Source: Weimeria sp002480925 (GTDB lineage: Bacteria; Bacillota; Clostridia; Lachnospirales; Lachnospiraceae). From it: DNA of 64,000 nt. Within the stretch, counting starts at the first letter, position 1, and the number at the start of each line of letters is the position of its first letter. The stretch spans positions 1-64,000 of the forward strand of contig NZ_JBQHVU010000012.1 in the NCBI RefSeq assembly GCF_052064335.1, in the 5' to 3' direction. Both the position numbers and the translations under genes were made by a program. The notes under the pieces were generated by a model. It was not told the DNA's origin. It made no database searches and saw nothing but the letters and a program-made list of their open reading frames with translations. Positions 25,241-33,399 of this stretch are shown one piece after another.

Positions 25241-26245
25241 TCAAGCTCTAAATATTATATCATTTTTCCTGCTCTTACTAAATGACATTATCCGGTCTGA
25301 TGTAAATAAGATCATCTGTTCCTGCAGCGTCTCCGGATAAACGGCGTATCCGTCCTTTATCTCGAATGGATACCAGACCGCCTCGCTATGTGGCTCTGCC
25401 CGGCGAAGTCTCTTCAGATACTCCCTTGAGATGCGAAAGGTACCTATTCCGAAATCCATGACTCTGTCAATATCAAAGGCCCTGACCATAGAGTCGATAA
25501 GTGAGCCATAGAGCTCCTTCCAGTCTCTCACATAAATGATAGGATCGATGCAGATCCTTACCGTTCCTCCTGATGAAAGCATCCGGGCTACAGAGCGGAT
25601 CCTTGCCGAAAGAGGCGCTGTATTATGCTCGAACCTGTCTATTATCTGCTGGGGAGACAGGGTATAGGCATGGATCAGATTAGGAACCTCACCCTCATCT
25701 CCATCAGGAGAAGGTGCTCCCTTAGTCCTGATCTCGATCTCTGCCCCGGGATGCTCCCTTGCGAATTCCTTCCAGAGTCCGCAGTATCCGCTCAGGCTCT
25801 CAAATGAGTAAAGATCTGTATCAAATGATACCGACAGATACATTCTTTCCCCATCAGCCAGTAAGTCCAGCCTCCTTTCGGCCTGAGCAAAGACATCCTC
25901 GATATTTACAAATATGACAATATAGCCACAGTCATACATCCCCTTCAGGTAGCAGTATTCGCAGTCATAGAGGCAGTTCTTCATTGTAGATGTATAGTAG
26001 AACTGCTTTCTCCCGTAATCCTGACACATGGGAGAACCTCTGTAGAGAAGCTCTCCGCTGGCCCTTGCCAGGATAAGCGACCGGTTCTTCATCTGAAAAT
26101 GTATATCCTGTTTTTTTCTACCGAATATCTTCAGATATCTGTCTATATAGAAAATACCGCGCCAGCTGCATTTCGAAAGGATCTCCCTTGTCCTGGGATG
26201 GTCCTTTATATCGTTTTCAATGTAAATATGATTAAAGCTCCACAT
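25241..26245 (-). CDS. Spore photoproduct lyase-like radical SAM protein
   Basis: The protein has about 334 residues from the ATG at 26245, preceded by AGGAG inside the upstream gene. The Cys motif C-x3-C-x2-C appears as NCLYDCEYCYL, which matches the SplB family cluster motif and would hold the [4Fe-4S] cluster that cleaves SAM. IEIRTKGAPS and AYTLSPQQIIDRFE follow as in SPL proteins. SplB repairs the spore DNA lesion 5-thyminyl-5,6-dihydrothymine. No sporulation genes are in the window, so a different role is possible. The gene is 1 nt after a sugar-binding protein gene. Confidence 0.82.
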   Translation of the reverse strand: MWSFNHIYIENDIKDHPRTREILSKCSWRGIFYIDRYLKIFGRKKQDIHFQMKNRSLILARASGELLYRGSPMCQDYGRKQFYYTSTMKNCLYDCEYCYLKGMYDCGYIVIFVNIEDVFAQAERRLDLLADGERMYLSVSFDTDLYSFESLSGYCGLWKEFAREHPGAEIEIRTKGAPSPDGDEGEVPNLIHAYTLSPQQIIDRFEHNTAPLSARIRSVARMLSSGGTVRICIDPIIYVRDWKELYGSLIDSMVRAFDIDRVMDFGIGTFRISREYLKRLRRAEPHSEAVWYPFEIKDGYAVYPETLQEQMILFTSDRIMSFSKSRKNDIIFRA

Positions 26246-26246
26246 A

Positions 26247-27326
26247 TCACTCCTGATCTCCCAGCTTAGCAGCAAAGGAGGATGCATTGTCCCTTGTGAC
26301 CTTCTGGTAGTCTATATAAAAGCTTCTCTCATTGCTTCCTGTCACCTGGCTTACATCCTTTTTCTCTGCCAGAGCTATGGAAAGCTCCATTATCTTATCA
26401 GCCTGACTTATAGCGTCATTATATACAGTCCCCTTCAGCTCTCCCTTCTCTACACATTTAAGCGCCTCTGCTGTTCCATCAACGCCAAATACAGCAGGGA
26501 GTTCCTTTGTTTTTTTCCCCCGTTTTTTATAATCATCTATGACCCCCAGAGCCATATCATCGTTATTGCAGATCACGAGCTCTATCTTATCCCCGTACTC
26601 GTTTATCAGCTGGCTCATCCTGTTCTGGGCCTGGGCCCGGCTCCAGTTAGCCGATTCCTCAGCCAGCCTGTCGAGATTTAGACCATATGAAGCTGCAGTT
26701 GATACTGACTTTTCGCTTCTTATTATTGTATCCTGATGATTAAGCTCTCCCTTGATCAGGACATACTGTATGCTGCCGTCTCCATTCCTGTCTATCTCAG
26801 GATGCTTTTTCACATAGTCTGCTATCTCCTCTCCCTGCATCATCCCGCTTCTTACTGCCGGCGCCCCTACATAGTAGAGACGGTTCCAGCGGTCAAGATC
26901 ATGCCTTACCAGCTCCCTGTTGAAGAATACAACCGGGACATCGTTCTTTCTGGCAAGATTTATGATATAAGTAGGATCGGTCCGGTCGACAAGGTTTATA
27001 GCCAGTACATTACAGCCATTTGCTATCATATCCTCCATCTGATCGTTCTGGGTATTCTGGTCTCCTGATGCATCTCCCACTGTTATTGTCACATCAGCCT
27101 TGCCCCTGCTCTTCTCCTTTGCCGATTTTATCATCTCATTTATCGCACCCTTGAGAAAGGTATCGCCCTCATCGTAGACTAAGACCCCTATCTTAATCTT
27201 TGTTTTATTTTTTCTTGCCGGCGCCTGGCATGATACGGATGATAAAAGCACTGCAAAAATACAGCATATAGCCATGATCCTTTCAGGACCTGCGGCTGAT
27301 GATATACATGATCTCCTTATTTTCAA
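26247..27326 (-). CDS. Galactose-binding-type periplasmic binding protein (exported)
   Basis: The protein has 359 residues. The preferred start is the TTG at 27326, 7 nt after GGAAGGAGG; an ATG at 27275 has a too-close site. The N-terminus is basic, then hydrophobic (AICCIFAVLLSSVSC), a signal peptide with a weak lipobox. The type I binding fold shows DASGDQNTQNDQMEDMI, NLVDRTDP, a Ca-binding loop DRNGDGSIQY as in galactose-binding proteins, and NNDDMALGVIDDY. It overlaps the preceding binding protein gene by 44 nt. Lying behind a YesMN pair, it may present sugar to the sensor rather than to a transporter. Confidence 0.87.
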   Translation of the reverse strand: MKIRRSCISSAAGPERIMAICCIFAVLLSSVSCQAPARKNKTKIKIGVLVYDEGDTFLKGAINEMIKSAKEKSRGKADVTITVGDASGDQNTQNDQMEDMIANGCNVLAINLVDRTDPTYIINLARKNDVPVVFFNRELVRHDLDRWNRLYYVGAPAVRSGMMQGEEIADYVKKHPEIDRNGDGSIQYVLIKGELNHQDTIIRSEKSVSTAASYGLNLDRLAEESANWSRAQAQNRMSQLINEYGDKIELVICNNDDMALGVIDDYKKRGKKTKELPAVFGVDGTAEALKCVEKGELKGTVYNDAISQADKIMELSIALAEKKDVSQVTGSNERSFYIDYQKVTRDNASSFAAKLGDQE

Positions 27327-28215
27327 AAATATCCTCCTTCCGAAGGCTCCTTGTCCTTATCACCCGGCTCTTTGGCTTAAGTGGATCGCCGTTAAGCCTT
27401 GCGGTCATTTCCTTTACCCCATAATAGCCTGTCCGGAAGATATCCGGATAGGCCAGTCCCTTTATATTTTCCATATCAAGCTGATATACATCCTCTGTAG
27501 CAAAACCAAAGCCATAGACATCCACACCGGAAAGCCTTTTCTGACCTGCCAGATCTGCTGCAGCGGATAATGACTCCTCGGTCAGACATACCAGTATATC
27601 TGATCTGTGGGCTTTTATAAATTTCTGGTCTGCTCCTTCCTTGGTAAAGGCCTCCTTATAGCCTGCCTTCTCAAGTATAGAGGCCGTTTCCTTCCTTATC
27701 TGGCCTGTAAGCCTGCTCCCATGTCTGTCTGTAAGAAATCCTACCGTAAGAGCCCCGTCCGTATCATCCATTATCATCTCTGCAAGCTTCTTGCCTGCTT
27801 CCCTAGGATCGATCGATATGCTTTTCATGTCGCAGCTCGAATCCGAGATCAGAAGCAGGACAGGAATCCTGTAATTCTTCTTTTTTATAAGCCATGCTGC
27901 CCTGTCATTTACAGGAACGACAAGAAGAGCATTGCAGCCATCATTTACCGCCTCATCAACAGAGTTGACCTGATCGGCTGCATTATCAAAGGTGCCTGTG
28001 GTCACAAAGCGTATATCCACATTATTCTCCCTTGCCGCCTCCTTTGCTCCCTCCTTCAGCGGGACCCAGACATCGCTCTCAGAGTCCTCGACTATGACTG
28101 CGATCTGCTTCTTATGCGGAGTCCGCCTGCTGCCTATCATCATCGCTATGCAAAAAACTGCGAAGCATCCAAGCAGAAGCTCTATAATGACAAAGGTCAG
28201 TCCTCTTTCATTCAT
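27283..28215 (-). CDS. Membrane-anchored sugar-binding-protein-like sensor
   Basis: The protein has 310 residues. An uncleaved-looking hydrophobic anchor (about 7-28) precedes a type I periplasmic binding fold (KKQIAVIVEDSESDVW, VDEAVNDGCNALLVVPVND, ISIDPREAGKKLAEMI). It lacks the Ca loop of MglB-type proteins. It overlaps the histidine kinase gene by 4 nt and the next binding protein gene by 44 nt. It is likely an extracytoplasmic accessory sensor for the kinase. No ligand is assigned. Confidence 0.82.
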   Translation of the reverse strand: MNERGLTFVIIELLLGCFAVFCIAMMIGSRRTPHKKQIAVIVEDSESDVWVPLKEGAKEAARENNVDIRFVTTGTFDNAADQVNSVDEAVNDGCNALLVVPVNDRAAWLIKKKNYRIPVLLLISDSSCDMKSISIDPREAGKKLAEMIMDDTDGALTVGFLTDRHGSRLTGQIRKETASILEKAGYKEAFTKEGADQKFIKAHRSDILVCLTEESLSAAADLAGQKRLSGVDVYGFGFATEDVYQLDMENIKGLAYPDIFRTGYYGVKEMTARLNGDPLKPKSRVIRTRSLRKEDIFENKEIMYIISRRS

Positions 28216-30044
28216 AGCCCGCTTCCCCCTTCCAGCCTCTTTCTGGTATCCTCATCATACTCTATAGCCGGTATATGGATAGTCACACAGGTGCCCTCAT
28301 CCGGCTCGCTTTCTATAATGAGGCCATAGTCATCTCCGAACATAAGCCTTATCCTGTTGTGCACATTCAGAAGGCCTACTCCGGATCCATGCTTATGGAC
28401 ACGATTTTCATCTGTAAGAAGTCCCTCTACTGTTTCCTCGTCCATTCCACAGCCATTGTCTGTTACAGAGATATACAGGTCATCTCCCCGCTTTTCTGCC
28501 TTTACCATGATCTCTCCATCCCCGTCAACCATTCCCTCCATTCCATAGTAGATGGCGTTTTCAAGTACTGGCTGGATCACAAGCTTTACCGTGCAGAGAT
28601 TACCGTAGTCCTCAGGTAGCTGATAGTCCACAGAAAAGCTGTCCTTATATCTGTATTTCTGTATATTCATATAGCTTCTGGCATGACTTATCTCATCTCT
28701 TAATGGTATTATGGTCCTTCCCTTTGACAGCGATATGCGAAGGAGTCTTGCAAGCTGTGTGATCATATATGTGGCATCCTCATTCCTGTCTCCCTCTATC
28801 ATCCAGGTAATGGAATCAAGCGTATTATATAGGAAATGAGGATTGATCTGGCTCTGCAGGGCATCCATCTCATTTTTTCTTCTCTCCCTCTCCTCCCTTA
28901 CGACCTCCGCCATCAGCCGCCTGATCTCCTCATATGAGTTCTGGATGGTAGATCCCAGATGCCTGATCTCTGAAGGTCCTCCTATATAGATATCAGCCCC
29001 TGCTGTCATGTCTGATGCTTCAAGATTTTTAACCGACTCGTTCAGCTCGAGGATAGGCTTTGATATCCTTTTTGCAGCCAGCCTGCTTACTATAAGAGCA
29101 AGCATAAGCACCATTGTAAAGAAAAAAAGTATAGTCCATATGCTGGCTCCTGACCCCTTCATTATAGCTGAATCAGGCACCACTGCGACCATTTTCCAGC
29201 CTGTATAGGCTATAGTGCGGACCACCACATGTAACAGCCTGCCACCTGCCATGACCGTATGGACTCCATCACCGTGAGAAACAGCGGTCTTTATGGTAGG
29301 TTCCGACCTTTTATTCAGCTCAAAGCCTGCCATATATGGATGAAAGATCATATTTCCGGTATCGTCACACAGGTAATAATAGGCTCCGTTGTCTGAATCG
29401 TTGATCTGCTCCATTGTCCTCTCCACATCGGAGTAGTTCATATCGACAAGAAGCACGCCGGTCGCCTGGGATGTTCCGGAGGTGATGTCTATTGTCCTTG
29501 ACATGGAGATGACCCAATGGTATTTGCCTGCCTCGTCCTGAAAGAGATCCTGCACATGCGGAGTAGAAAAATAGAGGTTTTCCATTTCTCTCATGGCCCC
29601 GTAGAACCATTCCTGCTTAGTCACATCCGGATCCTCCTTCTGGTTGGCCGTAGGCTCCGACATGAGAAGCGACCCGGATCCGTTATATAAGGCTATGCTT
29701 CTTATGGTACTCTGGTTTGCCTCATAGAGAAGGTAGATCTCACGCTCAAGCTGGGGCTGTGTCACGTCGTTTTCAGAAAGAATATTGTATGATACTGTAT
29801 CAGAGACATGGCGGAGGTTAAGCAGATGATTCTCAAGATTTCTCCCGGTCTCGTCAACAATCACCTGCGCATTACTGATATACTCATTCTCTGCCGAGCT
29901 CCTGAAGCCCATCACAAATACAATGGCAAGGACTATCACTATCAGCACAGACAGCCCTGCAAACGTAAACATCATTATGGACTGAATGCCATCATATGTG
30001 AAATGATCCTTTATACGGAATATACCGCCACGATCCCTGTTCAC
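28212..30044 (-). CDS. YesM-type sensor histidine kinase (cache, HAMP, HisKA-like)
   Basis: The protein has 610 residues. TM1 is at about 20-45, then an extracytoplasmic dCache-like region, TM2 at about 295-318 and a HAMP linker. The His_kinase box is MDALQSQINPHFLYNTLDSI, with the phospho-His in NPHFLYN. The HATPase shows PVLENAIYYGMEG, VTDNGCGM and GSGVGLLNVHNRI. Family members sense extracellular carbohydrates. Overlaps of 4 nt on both sides place it in one unit with the regulator and the binding proteins. Confidence 0.94.
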   Translation of the reverse strand: MNRDRGGIFRIKDHFTYDGIQSIMMFTFAGLSVLIVIVLAIVFVMGFRSSAENEYISNAQVIVDETGRNLENHLLNLRHVSDTVSYNILSENDVTQPQLEREIYLLYEANQSTIRSIALYNGSGSLLMSEPTANQKEDPDVTKQEWFYGAMREMENLYFSTPHVQDLFQDEAGKYHWVISMSRTIDITSGTSQATGVLLVDMNYSDVERTMEQINDSDNGAYYYLCDDTGNMIFHPYMAGFELNKRSEPTIKTAVSHGDGVHTVMAGGRLLHVVVRTIAYTGWKMVAVVPDSAIMKGSGASIWTILFFFTMVLMLALIVSRLAAKRISKPILELNESVKNLEASDMTAGADIYIGGPSEIRHLGSTIQNSYEEIRRLMAEVVREERERRKNEMDALQSQINPHFLYNTLDSITWMIEGDRNEDATYMITQLARLLRISLSKGRTIIPLRDEISHARSYMNIQKYRYKDSFSVDYQLPEDYGNLCTVKLVIQPVLENAIYYGMEGMVDGDGEIMVKAEKRGDDLYISVTDNGCGMDEETVEGLLTDENRVHKHGSGVGLLNVHNRIRLMFGDDYGLIIESEPDEGTCVTIHIPAIEYDEDTRKRLEGGSGL

Positions 30045-31633
30045 TTATCCTCTTCCTTTTTACGATATCTGCTTGGCGATACGCCATACTGCTTCTTGAA
30101 TACATAGCTGAAATAGTTTGCGTCGAGGAAGCCGACCTTTTTTCCTATCACATAGCTTTTGTCTGTGGTCTCTGTCAGAAGCTGGGCTGCTGTCTCCATA
30201 CGGATCCTGGTAAGATAGGACACGAAGGATTCTCCTGTAGTCTTTTTGAAGACTCCTGAAAAATAGGATTCAGAGACACCCAGGCTCTTGCATACATCTC
30301 CTATCGAAAGGTCCGGGTCCTGATAGTTCTGCATGACTATGCTCCTGGCGCTGTCCACATAGGACACTCCAGATGAGGTCCTTGCTGCCGCGAGCCTGTG
30401 CTGCAAATCCAGACAGACTGAAAGGATCCAGTCCTCGAATGCCGCCCTGTCCATTCCAGTAATATTGGAATAAGGATCTGCCACCTCGTTCATCCTGATC
30501 TGATTCTTCCGCGCAAACTGAAGGATGGCTGTCACCAGTCCTGTGAGCTCAGTCCTGTACTGGCCAAGTGACAGGAAATGGTCTGAGAGTCGACTGAAAT
30601 ACTCCTCTACTGCCTCCCTTAGAGAAGCATCATCCCCCATCCTGATCTTCTGCAGGATATTATGGATGCTCTCCTCTCCTCCGATCTCATAGGTATCCTT
30701 GCCTCCCGGTGTGGCCTCCCTGATATTTATTGCTCGTCCTGTCCCGAAGATCACCCTGTATGAGAGGGCTTCCCTTGCGCCAAGCCAGCAGTCCCTTATC
30801 TCTGACACCGATCTGATCACTCTTCCGATGCCTACAGTAACTACCGCACCCGTGACATGACCGGCGTTTCTCGCTACTATCGAGCATTCATCTGTAAGTC
30901 TTCTTATATCTGTGCTTTCATCAAGCTGGACTATCATCACATTATCATGCTGATAGGAAAAGAATAAAACCCTCCATCTGTCCTTCAGCCTGTCATAGGC
31001 ATATCTCCAGACCGCCATCCTCAGGACCTGATAGTCTCCTCCCTCTGGCATATGGGTCCTTGAGACATGAAAGATAGCCACTGTGGCAAAGGGCTTTTCA
31101 ACAGAAAACCTGTACTCCTCCGCCAGCCTCTCTATCTGATCGGCTGCTATCTGATTCTCAAGCAGCATGACAGCAAACCTGGACTGCATTGCAGGAAGGG
31201 ACTCATTATAGTATCTCATCAGCGTGTCTATATTCTGCTGTTCCTTCCTCTCCCGGTCCAGATCTGCCCTGATCCTTGTAAGAGTCTCTGTAAGCTCGGC
31301 GGCATTGACCGGCTTTAATATATATTCGGAAATATTCAGATGGATAGCCGTTCTGGCATATTCGAACTCGTCAAATCCGGTGAAGAGGACTATCCTCATA
31401 TCAGGATACTGCTCCCTAATATGTCCGGACAGCTCCATTCCATCCATATAGGGCATCCTTATATCCGTCATGACCACGTCCGGAGGATTCTGGTTTATCA
31501 TCTCAAGAGCGCTGGCTCCGTTTTCGGCATAGCCGCTTACTGTGAAACCAAGTCCCTCCCAGTCTATTTTCTTTAGCATTATCTGTATCACTTCCGGCTC
31601 GTCATCCACCAGAAGAACTGAGTATTTTTCCAT
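30041..31633 (-). CDS. YesN-type response regulator with AraC DNA-binding domain
   Basis: The protein has 530 residues. The receiver (1-120) has VDDEPEV, the phospho-Asp in DVVMTDIRMPYMDG, and Lys in YILKPVNAAEL. A long middle region follows, and a C-terminal AraC pair of helix-turn-helix motifs (about 430-528: DLSIGDVCKSLGVSESYFS, GFLDANYFSYVFKKQYG). It likely activates the upstream mgl genes in response to sugar. There is no ribosome binding site before the ATG; TATAAT ends 6 nt upstream, so the message may be leaderless. Confidence 0.94.
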   Translation of the reverse strand: MEKYSVLLVDDEPEVIQIMLKKIDWEGLGFTVSGYAENGASALEMINQNPPDVVMTDIRMPYMDGMELSGHIREQYPDMRIVLFTGFDEFEYARTAIHLNISEYILKPVNAAELTETLTRIRADLDRERKEQQNIDTLMRYYNESLPAMQSRFAVMLLENQIAADQIERLAEEYRFSVEKPFATVAIFHVSRTHMPEGGDYQVLRMAVWRYAYDRLKDRWRVLFFSYQHDNVMIVQLDESTDIRRLTDECSIVARNAGHVTGAVVTVGIGRVIRSVSEIRDCWLGAREALSYRVIFGTGRAINIREATPGGKDTYEIGGEESIHNILQKIRMGDDASLREAVEEYFSRLSDHFLSLGQYRTELTGLVTAILQFARKNQIRMNEVADPYSNITGMDRAAFEDWILSVCLDLQHRLAAARTSSGVSYVDSARSIVMQNYQDPDLSIGDVCKSLGVSESYFSGVFKKTTGESFVSYLTRIRMETAAQLLTETTDKSYVIGKKVGFLDANYFSYVFKKQYGVSPSRYRKKEEDK

Positions 31634-31639
31634 AAACGG

Positions 31640-31645
31640 ATTATA
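31640..31645 (-). promoter_or_regulatory. -10 box directly upstream of the YesN-type gene
   Basis: TATAAT on the minus strand ends 6 nt before the ATG at 31633. No good -35 is seen. A second TATAAT-like stretch (TATATAAT) overlaps just upstream and would leave a leader of about 10 nt or less. Confidence 0.45.
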
Positions 31646-31659
31646 ACAAATTATATAGC

Positions 31660-31695
31660 AAAATAACAGAGACAGACTCTTATGGTCTGTCCCTG
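31660..31695 (-). terminator. Rho-independent terminator after mglC
   Basis: An 11-bp stem with one G-U pair (31667-31677 with 31685-31695) and a 7-nt loop is followed on the minus strand by TTATTTT. It separates the mgl transporter genes from the downstream sensor genes. Confidence 0.8.
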
Positions 31696-31728
31696 CTTTA
31701 TTAGCGTTTTACCTGTCAGTCAGATCAC

Positions 31729-33381
31729 TTACTTCTTTCTGATGTACTTCAGGCAGTCAAGTGTTACTGCTGCAAGGATTATGATTCCTTCGAATACGAA
31801 CTGAAGGTTTGTATCAACTCCGAGAATTGTAAGAGAGTATGTAAGTGCTGTGAAGATAAGTACACCTACGACAACTCCTGAGATCTTTCCGATACCACCT
31901 GTGAATGATACACCACCTACGACGCAGGCTGCGATCGCATCCATATCCCAGCCCTGTCCATAGGCTGCTGATCCGGATCCTACCATTCTGTTACACTCGA
32001 GCCAGTCACCGAATCCATAGAGGATACCTGCCAGGACAAATGCTCCGAGAGTTACTGCAAATACCGAAATACCTGATGCTGAAGCAGCTTCCGGATTTCC
32101 TCCTACTGCGTAGAGATACTTTCCAAAGGTCGTCTTGTTCCAGATAAACCATACGATAGCTATGGCTGCTATTGCCCAGAGAATGATAGTCGGGAAGCGT
32201 CCATTGATCTTCGGGATTACCATCTGAGGTATGCTCTGGTCTATTGATCCGAAGGATACTCCCTTTGTAGCGTAGGTTACGAGTCCGAAGATTATAAGCA
32301 TGTTGGCCATTGTCGAGATGAATGGATGCATCTTGAACTTGGCTGTGAAGAATCCGGCTATCGTAGTAAATACCGTTGTAAGCACTATGCAGACAATGAG
32401 GGCTAAGATCGCACGGCCTCCTGCCGGCATCGCCGAGAAATCATATACATGTCCGAATACCGTTCCTGTATTTGGTCCCTGATGCATTATGATAGTCGCT
32501 GCAACCATTCCCATTCCTACCATTCGGCCTACCGAAAGGTCGGTTCCTGTAAGGAGGATCAGTCCTGCTACTCCTAAGGCATAGAACATTCTAGGTGAGG
32601 CCTGCTGGAGGATATTCAAGATATTATTATAGGTGAAAAGAGGCGAGCCCTTGACCGCCGGTGTTATGATCCCTAAGAAAACGAATACCGCTATGATAAC
32701 GATATAAAGTCCGTTCTGAAGGAAGAACTGGGTCGAGTTAAAGGTGTACTTGTAGTTCTCCCAGCCCTGAGCCATCTTCTGTCCCTGTGTATATCTCGAC
32801 ATTCTAAGCAAGTCTATCAGGTGATATCTGTAGATATAGGCCTCATGCTGATCGTCCTTTATTCTCTGCAGCTTCTGATCATATCTCATCTTCAGATCGA
32901 ATCTGCGGTTCTTATAGACGTAATTCTCGTCCTTTATCTCGGCCTTGTCGTTTAGCTTTTTAAGCTCTGCCTCATGCTCATTTGTGAGCTTTCCGATAGC
33001 TGTGTCGTATTCCCTTTTTGCCTGCTCACGTCTGGCATCACAGGATTCCTTTACCTTGTTGTAGTAGTCGCTGTCGTAGTGGACCTTCAGATAGTCCTCT
33101 GCCTTTTTTACAAGAGCAGCCACCTTGTCCTTATTTGCAGCCTCTACCGCCTTTGCCTTTTCGAGCTCCTTTTTGGCGGCAGCTATCTCATTTGCCCTCT
33201 CGCCCTTTGTGAGGGTCTTGTCCTCCTTTAAGAGGACTATCATATTCTCATAGCTCCTTACCTTAAGTGAACCGTCTTCTCTAAGCTTGTCTATCTCCGC
33301 CTGGATCCCACCAACCTCTTTGTCGATTGGCGCGAGAAGTTTTTCCTGCTCCTCTGCGGATAAAATTCTGTTGTCTGACAT
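31729..33381 (-). CDS. mglC: Galactose/methyl-galactoside ABC transporter permease with long N-terminal coiled coil
   Basis: The protein has 550 residues; MglC/RbsC permeases usually have about 330-350. Residues about 218-550 are a normal permease with about 8-10 TM segments, including GLILLTGTDLSVGRMVG and YAVGGNPEAASASGI. Residues 1-200 are extra: strongly charged, Lys/Glu/Ala-rich and predicted helical coiled coil (KKELEKAKAVEAANKDKV, ARREQAKREYDTAIG). They lie on the cytoplasmic side if TM1 is the first segment. GGAGAAAA precedes the ATG. It follows mglA by 18 nt. The permease identity is firm; the substrate (galactose-type) is inferred from MglB. Confidence 0.92.
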   Translation of the reverse strand: MSDNRILSAEEQEKLLAPIDKEVGGIQAEIDKLREDGSLKVRSYENMIVLLKEDKTLTKGERANEIAAAKKELEKAKAVEAANKDKVAALVKKAEDYLKVHYDSDYYNKVKESCDARREQAKREYDTAIGKLTNEHEAELKKLNDKAEIKDENYVYKNRRFDLKMRYDQKLQRIKDDQHEAYIYRYHLIDLLRMSRYTQGQKMAQGWENYKYTFNSTQFFLQNGLYIVIIAVFVFLGIITPAVKGSPLFTYNNILNILQQASPRMFYALGVAGLILLTGTDLSVGRMVGMGMVAATIIMHQGPNTGTVFGHVYDFSAMPAGGRAILALIVCIVLTTVFTTIAGFFTAKFKMHPFISTMANMLIIFGLVTYATKGVSFGSIDQSIPQMVIPKINGRFPTIILWAIAAIAIVWFIWNKTTFGKYLYAVGGNPEAASASGISVFAVTLGAFVLAGILYGFGDWLECNRMVGSGSAAYGQGWDMDAIAACVVGGVSFTGGIGKISGVVVGVLIFTALTYSLTILGVDTNLQFVFEGIIILAAVTLDCLKYIRKK

Positions 33382-33399
33382 AATTTTTCTCCTTTTCGT

